Below the pieces are notes generated by a model. The model did no database searches, was not told where the DNA came from, and saw nothing but the letters and a program-made list of their open reading frames with translations. Below, piece by piece: positions 12,651-25,875 of a stretch of 64,000 nt of DNA. A program made the position numbers and the translations under genes. This DNA is from Paulownia fortunei (Eukaryota; Streptophyta; Magnoliopsida; Lamiales; Paulowniaceae): assembly GCA_019321725.1 (NCBI GenBank), contig CM033108.1, positions 5,784,060-5,848,059 of the forward strand. Reading direction: 5' to 3'. Every line of letters starts with the position of its first letter. The stretch's first letter is position 1.

Positions 12651-15600
12651 AGTATCCAAAACGGCCTAGGAGAAAATGCTCATGTTTAGATTCAAATATG
12701 ATCCTATTTTTTTAAACAGAGAGTTTGCTTTTAGGAAAAATGGTCGGGAGGCCCTCGACCCAAATAACATTTAGGCCCTTTTGATTTAGGAAATGACAAA
12801 ATCCCTAATAAATGGCTACAAATGTTTGCAGATGCCAAAATATGTTTTTGAATGGTCAAAAATTCCATTGGGGGTCAAAAATGATGAAAATGCCCTTAGT
12901 TGTGAATTAATTTGATTAAAATTAGGCAGACTTAGTTATGGGTGAAAGGTCGAACGGAATCAAATTAGGCAGACTTTTTCAATGCTAGACATGCTTGAAA
13001 AATGACGAAAAATGCAAAACCCAAAAAAAGAGAGGAGAATATATAGACTGAATTATCATCAAATAAATGCACATCATCAACAATTCAACCATTCAAACCA
13101 CATTTCTTTGGGGGGGGGGGGGGAGGGGTGATGGGGACATTCTCTTTCATGTATGGGGGAAAGGGATTTCTAAGGGATAGCAATACTTATAAAAGGGAAG
13201 AAGGTATTATAGTTTTATATCTTGTTTTCTTCGCAAACACATAAACTTGATTCATCTCTTGTTATTCAAGCTTGGACTCCTCTTAGAATTTTGATGAAGA
13301 TGTGTATGAACTTGGTGGTTCTAGTATGTATGTATAAAGAAGTGTATTTGTAGGTGTATTCCTTTGTAGTATGTGTAGCATATAGTGTGCATATTTTGTG
13401 GAGAATTGCTTTAAATCCTAAGAATAGTGCCTATGAGGTGAAGAAATTTTTAGAGCTTGAGAGAGTTTATGTATGCAAATCATTATGTAGAGAGTGTCTT
13501 GTCTTGTGCTAGTGTGGCAGTAAGTGTAAGTATTATGTGTATATGTGCATTCGGGAGAAAGATAATATTATATGTTGTTTTTAGTGCGTAAGTGTATATC
13601 TATGATACAAAAAATCATCTTAATGCGACAAAATAACATAACAACTTGAAAAAAAAAATGAGAGCACTCCCCCTAAAGGGCTACAAGGCCCTATAGGCTT
13701 TTCACCTCATACAACTCAGTAGAAGGGTGTGTGGTCAACTGTAGCCTTCGAATTAAGACAAATAGCAAGTTTTTGGAGGGTTGGAGGGGAGTGCAATCCT
13801 TTAGCCTTCCCTCACAACCTTCGTGAAAATTGGAGCTACATAAAGTTGTACCGCCTAGGGAAGCGCCGAGTAGTCTCCTAGGTTGATCCCCTCTTTAGGC
13901 TGAGCTGAAGGGTGGGCCTACCTTACAAAGGGCAGCGGGGACTATTGTAGTTGTTCCTTTTTATGTTTTGTTTTGATTTTTTGTCCAACGTAGCTGATTT
14001 TGGATTGTGTTTTTTTTTTTAGGGTTGGGGGGGTGGGGGGGTACTTAGATTAATGATTTTGTTGAGCTTGGACTGTTTTGGATGTAACGAGCCTGTTGGC
14101 CCTCCCTCTTTTCTTTATGCCTTGAAAAAGCCTCTCTGTGCCTTGAAAAAGCCTTATGGGTTTCTAATAGAAGGGATCACATATATCATGGAATCCACGG
14201 TGAGTTTAGCTCATAAGGTAATTTTGATTGTGAAAAGATTGTATTAGGGTTGTGCAATGATCCAATCCACGGGGATTTGGCACTTTTTGTTTTATTTTGA
14301 ATTGGAATATTTTCTATTTGACATTGTCTTCAATAAGTATGCACAAGAATTTTCATAGTGCAAAACTAAGGTATCTACAAATGTGCTAAACAAAATGTTG
14401 ATATTGTGGAGAGTTAACCCGTCATTTACATCAAATTTTCAAACGATGAAAATATAAATAAAAAGGGCATTGCTCTAAAGGTCAATTCAAAACTAAATCA
14501 TGAAAATAAATCACACTGATTCATATGAACTTGAGTACATTAAAAAGGAAAGCACAAACTAAAACTCAAAGAGTGATTTCTTCCAAAATGGAAAATCAAT
14601 TGACAATGATATGTTTAAAATCAAATGTAAGACCAAAATTTGACAAATTTAAAGCGTATAAACGGGAAGATTACCGTCTTCATTAGACGCTTCGTAAAAC
14701 TCTAAAATTTATACAACAATATTGTAACATTACAATAATAAATGAAATCATACACTATCAATTTATTAGCTAATAAATCATCATCAATTATATAAAAAAA
14801 GAGATTTAAAAGAATAAGTTAGACAATTGATTAAGGTATTGAAGAAATAGTATAGAAAAAGGTAAAAGTAAAGAAAGGCATGTGCACTTAACGGGATCCA
14901 CTAAGAAGAACAAATTTCTTTCAATATTTCCACCATAATTGAGAATAAGATAATTGTAGGGTACATTAGTTACAAAAATATATAACAATAATCTCTTATT
15001 AACTAATTGATAATATTGTGAATTATCTAAGGATAAAGTCAAAGTGACATCACTTTGTGGAGTACTAATATAAACTCTTTTTTTTTTTTTTTGTCATTCT
15101 TAGAAGGTTATAGTTCTTGAATAATCACAATCAACATATATTAGAATTTACTTAAGTTCATGATGATGGATAATTGTGATTGTAACATTTTAAATACTAT
15201 GACTTGGTAAGAATCACACCTAATTTCTGATTCCACTGTTGATAAAATGATGGAAAGATGTTAAAGCATCACAAAGAAAAGTTGGATTATGTTTTTAGCA
15301 CAAAAGTGCTGCAATTTCTTTTTTCATATAATACTACAAAAAAATCAAAAATAAGTTCAAAGTCTAACAATCAAACCTTCTTGTATGGCTAAATCTTCTT
15401 CTAGATTTTACTTTACTATGTAATAATAATCTTGTAATTTTAGGTCAATTATATACATATTCCCTTGATAATACTGATTGGACCTTATATTTTCCTCAGT
15501 GTTGTGTGTGTGCGTGTTTTTTCATCTTATTGAGGGTAGTTCAAACAATTTGTCAAACACTAGTGGGTTTGATTTATTTTTTTTTGTTTTTGGGATAACG

Positions 15601-17147
15601 CATTTTGATCATGTGCATTTTATAAGAAAAATATATTAAAAAACGTAATGTATGTTTAATTTTATTTTGAAAAATTAAATTAAAAATGAAAAGACAATGA
15701 AAATTTAGGAGAACAAAATTTTAATAAAACAATTAGACGGGTTGGATTGGCTATCCAATAACTTAAAAAATAAATAAATAAGTAAATAATATATTAAAAA
15801 AAATAAAAACCTCACTTGACATGATATCTGAAATTCATAGGATTTCACAGTTAACTCCAAATCAATTATGATAACAGGCTCATCAATTTTCTAAGGTCCA
15901 ATTTTGATTGTCAAACTCATTTTAAAGCTCATAAACGTGAAACACAGGTCAAAAGTACTACCAGGACTTGGTTCATCCATACAATGTGTTAGACAAATAG
16001 AGTTCAATAGTATAGACTATAAATTAAAAAGAGGGCAGCTAAACATCATTTTGGAAATCGACTGCATGAAAATCAGAAACGGACATAAAATTAATGATGC
16101 ATTTTACTAGGGATAAAATTGGAACTATATCAATAATTCCACTCGGAATTGGGCCGCCTATCTCCAATTGAAAAAGAAAACAAAGCAAGAAGGGGAGAAA
16201 AGGAATTTATGAATGGCCCGAATCTTGACTGCGAAAAACATTAGATCCAATTTAAATAGACTATGCTTGAAACCGAAATTCAATCCTCTAAAAATTTTAA
16301 GGACCCGAATCTATATTCAAATTTGATAGGTAAACTTGTATGAACCATTAAACATGTTTTATAATTTAAAAAAATATTAAATATTATATTTTTTAAAATA
16401 ATATTATTAAAAATTTAAAATAAAAAATATTTATCCAAAAAAATATTATAAATATATAAAATAATATTTTTTAAAAAATTAAACAAATTGGATCAAATTC
16501 AAAAATCAAAAGCCAAAAATCCAACCCAAACCCAAACCGTTTATATTGTTAAAACGACATATAATATACCCTAGAAAACTGAAAACTGCGAACTACAAAA
16601 ACCAATATTAATAAAGGGAGCAACATACAATAATCCTATTTCATTAGGATCTCATATAAAACATAATATCATAGTAACACTTCCATTTTCCTATTTTAAA
16701 TTCAGAATCTAAACTTTGTTCTGACTGGTTTCCAACTGAATTCTCATCATTCATCCGTCGTGTACATTAGAATAGAAGAACGAAAAATAGAAACTGGAAA
16801 AGAGTATATATAAAATTTTAATTTAATTATACTTCAATCAGAATTTGGATTAACAAAAATCTCCGACAGACAAAAAAATCATGATACTAGAGGAAAATGA
16901 GGAATCCATAACACCATGAGAAGGAATTCCCTAAGAAGAACAAGCCAGGTCACCAAACTTTTTGGGAGAGCCAAAATCACCCAGCAATCGAATAGAAGAT
17001 CAGGCAATTACTAATAATACAAATTACTCGAGAAAATTGGGAAAAGATATTCGTTCCCGATACTTAAAATAAATTACCATCACCGCATTTCAAGATGTCA
17101 CTGCAAGGAGAGACTACACAACCCATATAACTATTGGTAGCAAACCT
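12650..17147. other. Intergenic, decayed repeats, no gene
   Basis: It includes a G tract near 13109-13126, phrase-like repeats of AAAATGCCC(C/T) around 12600-12900, a moderately GC-rich block at 13670-13930 without coding frame, T tracts, and an AT-rich remnant at 16290-16560 that resembles family B elements. The 3' end of the importin alpha gene lies at the right edge. Confidence 0.5.
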
Positions 17148-20100
17148 TCAGTTGAAGCTGAAACCACCAGAGGGGACAGACACCTCTGCCCCTCCAAATT
17201 GGAAACCCTGTTGGGATGCATCTCCTGGTGGTGCCGGCTCATCATCTTCCTCCAACCAGTATGTCTCGAGAATCTTCACCGCCTTCTCATAAATCTCATT
17301 GTTGTCATGACTCTGCAGGTTCTCAATTTTTTCGAGCCCTTCAGCATCATCAATCATTTGAGCATAAAGGTTTACATCGCCTGTCCGACCCAAATTCTTC
17401 TCAGCTTCCCCTACCTTTAAAATGTTTTCGAGCCCTTCCAAACAGACCGTGACAATTCTTGGGTCAGGGCACACAAGCAAATCGCATAGAGGCTTAATAC
17501 ATTGTTGACTTACAAGGTACCTGTTCAGAATACAAAGGGCTTAATCCCAATAAGAATGATGAAATACTAATATGAAAAGGAAACTTAACGTGTTGATAAC
17601 AACTCACTTGATTTGTTCATGAGTGCCGCCAGATGTTGCATTTGATATGGCCCATGCAGCCTCCTTTTTGACATCAAATTCAGCATTTTGAAGCAACTGG
17701 ACTAGTGGACCAATAATGTTGGCCTCAATGACAGCCTGCATAGCAAAAGTAACATCCATTGTTGACATGTTATAAAAAGGCACTCCAAGGCACCATGGTT
17801 GATAAACCTTTTACATACAAACACAGATTATCAGAGAACCAAAGTTTACCTGAATTTGCTCCCTGTTTCCAGCTGTGATGTTGGAAATTGTCCAGCAAGC
17901 TTCCTTTTTAATGCTCTTCTTATGACCACCACTCAAGAGGTTCAAAAGACAGGGTAGCGCATTATAGCTGATGATATACTGAAAAAGGTATCAAATTCTC
18001 AGCCATGTGATATCACTATAAATCATACAATAAATACATATTGTAATTCTAAAGGATCTACTGGTAGACTCTAATGCATATATCTGAAGAGCTAAAACTT
18101 GAGTGGAGACAGGTGCACTCATGGTTCATATATTATCATTTTATTGCCTAGAGTGCAAATCAAGAGGAAAAAGAAAAGCCTGCGCAAAGGAAATCCTTAA
18201 GATGCCAAGCTGCAAACACAGTTATGTGATGCAGCAACGACTCATTCCATGTTGGGACCACTATTCATTGGAATTAGTAAATGGATGCTGTTTTCAGAAT
18301 GCGCCTAGCTAGACTGATGAAAATCTCATTCAAAACCTCTTTGTTGCGAGGAGAACAATTGCAGAGTACCCATTCCTACTATCACTAATGGCACCAAAAA
18401 ATAAGTTTAACACCAATTGGTACCAGCATCAATATTCTAATTGGTAGTACGATCCAATCATCTTATACTATTACAGATATGCTTCAATATAAACATTTCT
18501 CAAGAAAATGAGACAGATAACACTTTAAATACCAGCATTTGATTAAAACATAAATCAGTTCTGGACTTTACTCAATTCAAAGATAAATCCAGACTATAAG
18601 CAGGAACCAACTATATTTGTAGGGCTGCTGGCATGGAATCTGAAAGGACTAATAATCCTATAATCCTGATTGGGCAATGTAATGCTCATTTCTGAATTGA
18701 GTTCCAAAAATATTAATTAGTAGTTTCTTTGTTTATCTTCTTTCAGACACCACTGCAGCTAGCTGCCAAAACATCAAATTAACTTTGTTCTTGGATATTA
18801 GAAAAACTATTTGGATTTCAGTATCAATCACCTCCCTATCAAAGACAATCTCTGCCACATTAAAATTCAACCACTTCTCCACATTATAATACCAAAAACT
18901 GTATCCAACTTATAATAAAGGTTGGTTGGGAAGTCCAAAAATGTTGACCAACTCGACTAGAAAGAGTTCAAAACCATTTCACCCAATCTCATTCATGGTT
19001 GACAAAGAAACCAAAAGAGAAGGAATGAGGAAAATCAAGGTTGTGTAATCATGATTAAAATGTCATTTAATGTACAAGGTTCTGCCCTCCTAAAATTGAT
19101 GTTTGCTCAAACATTTTTCTCTATGCTTAATGTACAAATAAGTTGATCCAAGTAAATTCAGCATAATAAAGTTTTCTATTAACTTTCCAGTTCTCTTCCT
19201 CACCAGGCCTTTTGTTTTTGTGCTGGTCAACTTACCCATGTTACCAAAATCTTAACACCAAAAAAAAAAAAAGGATGCATCATACTTGGAAACAGTAACA
19301 CATTAGTCAAAGTGAAGGATAGAACACTCTTGATCATACCTGAGTTTGTATATCATCTCCAGTGACAATATTTCCAACTGTCCGAAGGGCAGGGATAAGA
19401 ACAGAGGGTGACGGATGCCTGAAATGCCAGATTATTACATTCATCAAACACATAAGAAAGAAAAACCCAGGCTTTATTATATAAAAGAATTTCACCAAGG
19501 ATATAAAACTATAGAGTATAGATACTCACAGCAATAACTCGACTAAGCGGGGGCATACTCCGGAGTCAATCACAGCTTGAATTTTATCATTGGTTCCATC
19601 AGAGAGATAAGAGAGTGCCCAACATGCATCAGTCAAAACTTCTTCATCACTTGAGTGTATAAGTTGTCGAAGAATTGGTAGTGCGGGCCTTGTCTGCATA
19701 TTAAGCCAAATAATGTCACAAAACATTCTGCTAGTGGTTTAAAATCACAATTATATGCATTTCCTCAAAGGTAAAAACAGAAGTTAATGAGAGAGGCATG
19801 TCATGCCTGATGATTTTGCTTATGGCCAAGGAATTAAATGGAGTATATATAAGTAGCATCCAGTCATTCGCATGAATAAGAGGACACTACGCTGTAAAAC
19901 CATTAGAACAATCTAATCCCACAATTCAGTGCCAACAATAGTCTAAATTCAGTGGGGGAGGAAATGAATGAACAATAACCTACATAATAACATTGTCCAA
20001 TACTTGAACTGTAATATTCATAATAAAGTTCATGCATGATCTTTATGTGCATGAATACAAAGACTTCTCATGTACATTATACACAAAAACAGCTAGCTAA

Positions 20101-21675
20101 CCAAGCCGTAGGAGACAAACCTGTTCGAACACGGGCTGTGGCTTGCCTCTGCAAAAATTTGACAGCGTCCAGGTAGCATTTCTGAGCATAGATAACTTGG
20201 CATGTTCATTCAACTGATTTAGCAATGGACCCAAAGCTCCATGACCAAGTACAAGGTCTCGACATTTAGGGGAATCACCAGCTACATTTCCCAAGGCCCA
20301 TACAGCCTAAATCATAAAAGAGAACAAATATAATTTCATATATTAGTAAAATTATGGAAATATTGTAAAATTTATCTTGGCAGAAAGTTTATCAATAAAT
20401 AATGCTTAGGAAACAAAGCTAAGCAACTAAAAGGCCAAATCTAATTCTTAATATGTACACACCTGCTCCCGAACATCATCACTTGGAGAACCAAGAAGCT
20501 TCACAAATATTGGGACAGCTCCATGATCAATTACCACCTTAGTGTGCTCAGATGTCCCAGAAGCAATATTTGTGAGAGCCCAAGCTGCCTCAAACTGCAG
20601 TAGTTTTGGACAAACTAAAGCTGTAAGAATAAAAGAAACCTAATGGACTTAAAAGGACACTTCAAACCACATATAAGATAATATTGTTAGACCTGAAGTT
20701 GTGGGAAGTCCTCCCTCATCAGAAATTCAACAAAGCGGGGAACAACACCTGCTTGAATTACCTCCTGAATTGGAGGACTGCGTTCTGCCAAAATCCATTA
20801 TAGCACAGAAAGAAAAGATTTTCAATAACTAAAACCAGTAAATGATAATTATTTCTATAATCTAAATTCTTTAAAACACAATAATCACCTATAGAGAGTA
20901 ATTTACGAAATTGGGTGGTCGCCTCAAGTTGTCTACTGGCATCATCAGTCCAAACACTTGCAACCATTGATGGTAGATTTTCTAACTGCACCTACAATTG
21001 AGAGAATCAGTAAATTAACGTGAAACCCTCATAATTTCAACACAAAAGAGAACTGTTAATATTTTGTATTAAGATTAATCCGTTTTATTCATAACTCTAA
21101 TGAGAAATTTCAATCTACATGCAGAAGAAAAATTATTCAACAAAAGCCAGAGGCATCAACACATACAAATTCAGTTCAAAAGGCAGGAAAAAAACACAGA
21201 CCAACATTAATCTTTTCTTGCCTTGACGATTATAAAATATCTAAATTAGACACATAAGAGAAAATTAAAAAACACAACTTACCAATCCGTACAATCAATT
21301 AAACACCAAAAACCCTAGAATCCACGAAAAGCAAAACTCAAAACATTCAATTCCAGTCATAGGTCCACAAAACCTACCTCTACAACCTCAAACATAAAAC
21401 AGTCACTCAAAACCTAAACCGTCGAAACTTCACCAACCCATAAAAAAACAAACTATTCGTATATCTACCTTTTTCTCGATGCCGGTGGTGGCTTCGACGG
21501 GGATAGCAAACTGCTGGATGCCCTCACGGCGCTTCTTCTGGAGGCTCTCTTCGCGGCGGTTCTTGCGAATCTCGACCATGTTGTCCTCCCTCCGCCGCCG
21601 CCCCTCCTCGGCGTCCACGGCCACCTTATACCTGTTGCGGCGGACCTCGACGCGAGCATTAGGCCTCAGCGACAT
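17148..21675 (-). CDS. Importin subunit alpha (nuclear import adaptor)
   Basis: Ten exons join into one open frame of 531 codons (530 residues), the normal plant length: complement(join(17148..17520,17608..17735,17850..17978,19340..19418,19530..19693,20121..20306,20463..20594,20693..20784,20889..20991,21469..21675)). All junctions are GT-AG and keep phase. Exon 1 is the arginine-rich importin-beta-binding domain ([17 protein letters not shown]..., then [19 protein letters not shown]). The rest is an armadillo array with the tryptophan/asparagine ladder that grips nuclear localization signals: [54 protein letters not shown]. The tail is acidic (LEEDDEP) followed by GFQFGG and GGFSFN. The protein binds cargo in the cytosol and carries it through the pore with importin beta. 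It resembles the Arabidopsis IMPA-1/2/4 group; which paralogue is not resolved. The longest intron (17979-19339, 1361 bp) holds no recognisable gene. The gene appears intact. Confidence 0.96.
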
Positions 21676-23059
21676 CGTAAACCTATATATGTATATCGCT
21701 GAGACTAATGAAAATTTTGGGGAAGCGAGTTGAATTTGAGTGGCGGAGTTGGAGAAGCGAGGGATTTATACAGGGGTTTATTGTGTGGAAAATGTGGTTT
21801 CTTGGTAATGGGGCATGGATCAACAGATATTTACGGGAATGGGACTTGCAAATTTGAATTTGAATTTGAATATGAGGGAAAACCCGAATTTGAATACTTG
21901 GGCTTTGTAATTGGGCCGAATTCTAACTTTGACTGTAAGTCAGGTCAAGCTTGGCCAATTCGATTGAGATTGGGCCTTCGGTGATTTTCTATTTTTTTCT
22001 TTCTTAAGAATTTGAATTTAAAGAAGGAATTTCGAATAATGACTCCATACTTTAATATTAAGTTGAATTAAGTACAAAAATATAAATTTTATTATAACTT
22101 GAATTAATCCAAATAAACCAATGAATCTTTTATTTAAATTTAATATTTTTAACTCCAAAATCCTTCAATTTAAATGAAATTTAATATGATATCTATTTTC
22201 CCGAGTTTCCCTGTAAAAGTGAGCCATCAATTATATAATGTAAGAAAATCCAATTGAAAAGGGTAAAAATACATTTTTTATGAGATTTAAGTATTGCAAA
22301 TTGATATTAGTTAGACGATTTATGTCAATTATACTAAAAGGCTTCATATGATACTCATTTTATTTTAATATAAACAAGGAGTATTTAGTTTCACATAAAT
22401 GTAAATTGTTGTAAGTTAGTTTATTATTATATTTTTCGTACAGAGGCTCTATAAAGAGATAATTCCTATTGAGGATAAGCTTCTCCAAAATATATTGGCT
22501 AGCCCCATCATATCTTACCCGATTTTTTAAACATTTGAGTTCTAAAATTATATAAAAATGCGATGCGTAGTTTTATTATTACAAATATCATAAAGTGTTA
22601 AGCTTTGTTTAGTTTCATTTATGCTTATTTTCGGAGAAGTATTTTGAGAAAACTGGCAGTAGCATGAGAGAATGTAGTGGGAAAGAAAATGTATTTGAAT
22701 ATTTTATTGAGAAATAATAAGAAGAAATGCAAATGTGATTGGAGTTATTTTTAGAATGTATTTCCAATATTTTATGTCTTGTCAAATTTATTAAGTGTCA
22801 AATCAAATTCCTAAAAATTATGTAAGTATTTCTAATGATTGTATTAATTATTGGTATGAATTCTTAGAATAGAGAAGATTTATTTCAGACTTTATGTTAA
22901 TTGGCAATAATGTATGTATGTATATATATATATATATATATTTACATATATTTATAATTGGATATATATTTTACCCAACTCTGACTTTTTAGAAGTCAGA
23001 TAGCAGCATGTATATACAAATAACACATACTTCCAATGTAATTTCGTATGGTTTCATTC

Positions 23060-23090
<31 letters not shown>

Positions 23091-23600
23091 ATATATGTAT
23101 GTATATATATATATATATGTATGTATGTATATATATATGTATGTATATATATTGCCTTCACATTGTACCTATGTCTATAGATTAACTTATTTGTCAATAG
23201 AGTGGCATCTTTCAATTAATGTGCCACTATGTGTTATTGTATGAAAGGGCTGCATGCATAATGTCTATATGTCATGTATAGACGTTAGTATAATTCATTT
23301 TAATGTTAAATTAAATAATATGCTCCTTTAATTTGGTGTACAATACATACATATATATATATACATACAACCAGCAAATCATATTAGTTATCAACATGTT
23401 GGGATAAAAAAATACAACAAACATGCACGCATGGCTAATCCACCTACACATGTTAATCAAAATGAAACCTACGAAATATTAATCCCATAACATTCATACA
23501 ATCATCTCCCATCCACAAGAAGCATCACAATCATAGAAACAGTATCATAGTTTAAAAATCAGACCAAATTGAACTACATCCAGGTAGTGGCTTTTTTCTT
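21676..23600. other. Importin alpha promoter region and TA microsatellites
   Basis: After about 300 bp of likely promoter sequence the DNA is AT-rich spacer. TA/TATG/TATA microsatellite runs dominate 22910-22942 and 23060-23155. I see no gene; an apparent Tyr/Ile/Met ORF at 23008 is a translation of the microsatellite. Confidence 0.6.
21765..21770 (-). promoter_or_regulatory. Candidate TATA box of the importin alpha gene
   Basis: Read on the minus strand the sequence is CTGTATAAATCC, about 90 bp upstream of the importin alpha ATG. That leaves room for a start site near 21735 and a short leader. The placement is plausible but rests on the motif alone. Confidence 0.4.
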
Positions 23601-24341
23601 TCAGCAATTACGCGTCTGTGTGTTCCTCCGTGCGCTTTTCCTACTTCTGGCTCTGTCTGTAGTAACATTATTGTCTTGTTGGGTGGTGCTAGTAAGGCTA
23701 GCAGTGGTGACTGAGTCAGCAGTGGTTTAATCTTTGTCCTCCTCCATTATGAATATAGGATCATTTAGGTCTTGTCCAGACTTAGATTGATGGTCCATTT
23801 CTGCACACAACCGAAGTGAAGAGGAAGTGAAGTTGCACATACAGTGGCTCACCCTAGTCCGATAATTTCGCAAGTGTCATGTTTCCTATTTGTTATGGTG
23901 AAATAAAATTATCATTAAAAAATATATATATATCTTAAAGTTACATGTTAAGGGCAGTAATTGGTGTTAATGGACAGTGTATAAAAGTGTAGTGAAACAA
24001 AATTTGAGAGTTCATTATCCCCACGTTTCTTCAAGCATTATACTTAAACACCAACATGAGAAGTGAACTCACAGAAGTCATTGTACCTCTTCCTGAGCTT
24101 CGTCGCTTTATTACATACTTTGCAATTTAGATGAACTTGCCAAAGTTTCTGTGAGAGCATGTGCAATGCTCCCACACAATCCAGTGATGATGTCATGATC
24201 AGACACGTCAAAGTCATTTGCAGCTTTGCATAGATTCTTACTAAAGTTTGCTTCCTCCTCAACTGACCAACTCAGATCGTGCAAAGTAAAGTAATTGCAC
24301 GTGTTCCTTGTCAATGGTATATCTCTTTTTTTTGCTACCAT
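23601..24341 (-). pseudogene. Myb/SANT-like gene copy C, broken
   Basis: On the minus strand, LSWSVEEEANFSKNLCKAAN and LCGSIAHALTETLASSSKL are followed after a frameshift by TKLRKRYNDFCEFTSHVGV, equivalent to the RFKKFCNRYHEF helix region of copy A. Further downstream the frame GEPLYVQLHFLF matches the GEP box of copy B. It ends with MDHQSKSGQDLNDPIF, an acidic run, a stop, and a basic Ser/Thr-rich tail (RARSRKSARRNTQTRNC-stop). It is orientated opposite to the other three Myb/SANT copies and lies outside the proposed Harbinger left end. Confidence 0.55.
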
Positions 24342-25359
24342 CCATATACAATTGCATTATCAACATGTATATATTATAGCAAAACTATATTACCAGTGTA
24401 CAAGTATTGGCAACGGTCATAATTATATGTTGATATCTGCATATGAACACAATTCAGTTCAATTTGGTAAGAGGACATACAATGACCCAAAAAGATATAT
24501 AATAGGAATGATGTTATAATATTTTATAATGCATTCGCAAACAATGTAATAACTAATTACTCAATTCAATTATATTTGCCATTTTGTTGAAGTAATCGGC
24601 CAGAATACATACTCTAACATTAACAAACCCCCCTACAAGTAACAAAATCAAAACAAAACAATCATTTCTACATCCTAAACTCATCACCAATTCAATTCCT
24701 TAACAAGTTTCAACTTCTATTTTTTTGAAAAGAAAAAAAAAATTGACACAATATAACCTTAGGAGATAGGTGAATACACGGGAAATTCATGGAGGAAGAA
24801 ACATTAGAAACCAGTCTTGATGTAATAAGTTGCGGGTTACTTATTTTAAAATGAAATGCAAGAAAAAAAAATATATAAAACAAATATTTGGAATCCATTA
24901 CCTTGTGGGTGTTTAATTCAGCCTACTGGAGGATTAATCCGCAACACCGCCGCCTCGTCACCACTGCATCACTCGTTCGTACACTTTCTACGAATTATCA
25001 TCTAAAGATGAAAAATAATACACATGGTGGAGTTGTTGAAGAGTTAAAACTTATGTAAGGGTGGAGTTTTTGTGCAGTTCATCATAGTAGGAGAAACAAC
25101 ATAAGTCTATTTGATTATACAAGACACATATACACTTTTCAAACTTCATTTATGATAAGGTTGAGATAGTGCTGTATCAGTGTTTTTTTTAACGCACAAG
25201 ACCAAAAAAGCACTCATTTTCAAGTGAAAATTGGGGCATATGTAGTCATATCTCACCAAAAAAGGCAGTAGTTTAACAATATTTCACTTGGGCCATGTGG
25301 GATGTCCTCATATTCACTTATGTCATGAGTTTTGGCATCACTTATGTTTGCTTTGGAAA

Positions 25360-25401
25360 AGTTGTACTAATCTAACTAGTTGTATTTAGATTAGTACAAC
25401 T
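25360..25401. repeat. Perfect 16-bp inverted repeat (hairpin)
   Basis: AGTTGTACTAATCTAA at 25360-25375 pairs exactly with TTAGATTAGTACAACT at 25386-25401 across a 10-nt loop. It lies just before the tandem SINE-like array. No T tract follows, so it is not a terminator; it may be the closing point of a small foldback or a palindromic insertion scar. Confidence 0.85.
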
Positions 25402-25416
25402 AATTATCTATCTAAT

Positions 25417-25875
25417 TCCTAATAACTTGGTTGATGAGATAAGTTAGTCCACTCATAAACACATTACACTTATGATCTAGTTGGTTATGCCTTCGAATCA
25501 CCTGGAGGGGAATTGAAGAACCAACTAATATCTTTACTTTAATAAAAATTAAAACAAATTCCTAGTAACTTAGTTAGATGAACCAAGATATATTATTGGT
25601 AAGCACCTTGTAGTTATGACTTTATTGGTTATATATATTCGAGTCACTTGGAAGGAAGTTGGGAAACCAACTAATATCCCCATTTTAAAAATAAAATCCT
25701 AGTAACTTGGTTACTTACACCTACAACCTAATTAGTTATGAATTTGAGTCACATAAATGGTAATTGATGAACCAATCAATATCCTCCTTCTCAAAAAAGA
25801 AAAAAGAAAAAAAATTCCAATGACTTGGTTAGTGCCTAGATGTTTAATATCATTTGCATCCGAGCTGTAGTAGAG
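25417..25875 (+). repeat. Tandem array of SINE-like units
   Basis: Four successive units start with variants of CCTAGTAACTTGGTTA (25417, 25561, 25698, about 25817). Units 1-3 contain an A-box-like TNACTTGGTTA and B-box-like TTCGAATCACC, TTCGAGTCACT or TTTGAGTCACA, then GAACCAACTAATATC and an A-rich tail. The spacing of the boxes and A-rich ends suggest a tRNA-derived SINE repeated head to tail. Unit 4 is truncated. Confidence 0.55.

Noticed and set aside
14053..14247. ORF containing ALKKPLCALKKPYG, faintly like a copia reverse transcriptase motif
   Set aside because: The resemblance comes from a short direct repeat (GCCTTGAAAAAGCC); no flanking reverse transcriptase motifs are present.
21430..21733. 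Alternative-frame ORFs overlapping importin alpha exon 1
   Set aside because: Arginine-rich shadow frames of the GC-rich exon that encodes the importin-beta-binding domain.
23008..23244. Tyr/Ile/Met-rich ORF
   Set aside because: Translation of the TA/TATG microsatellite.
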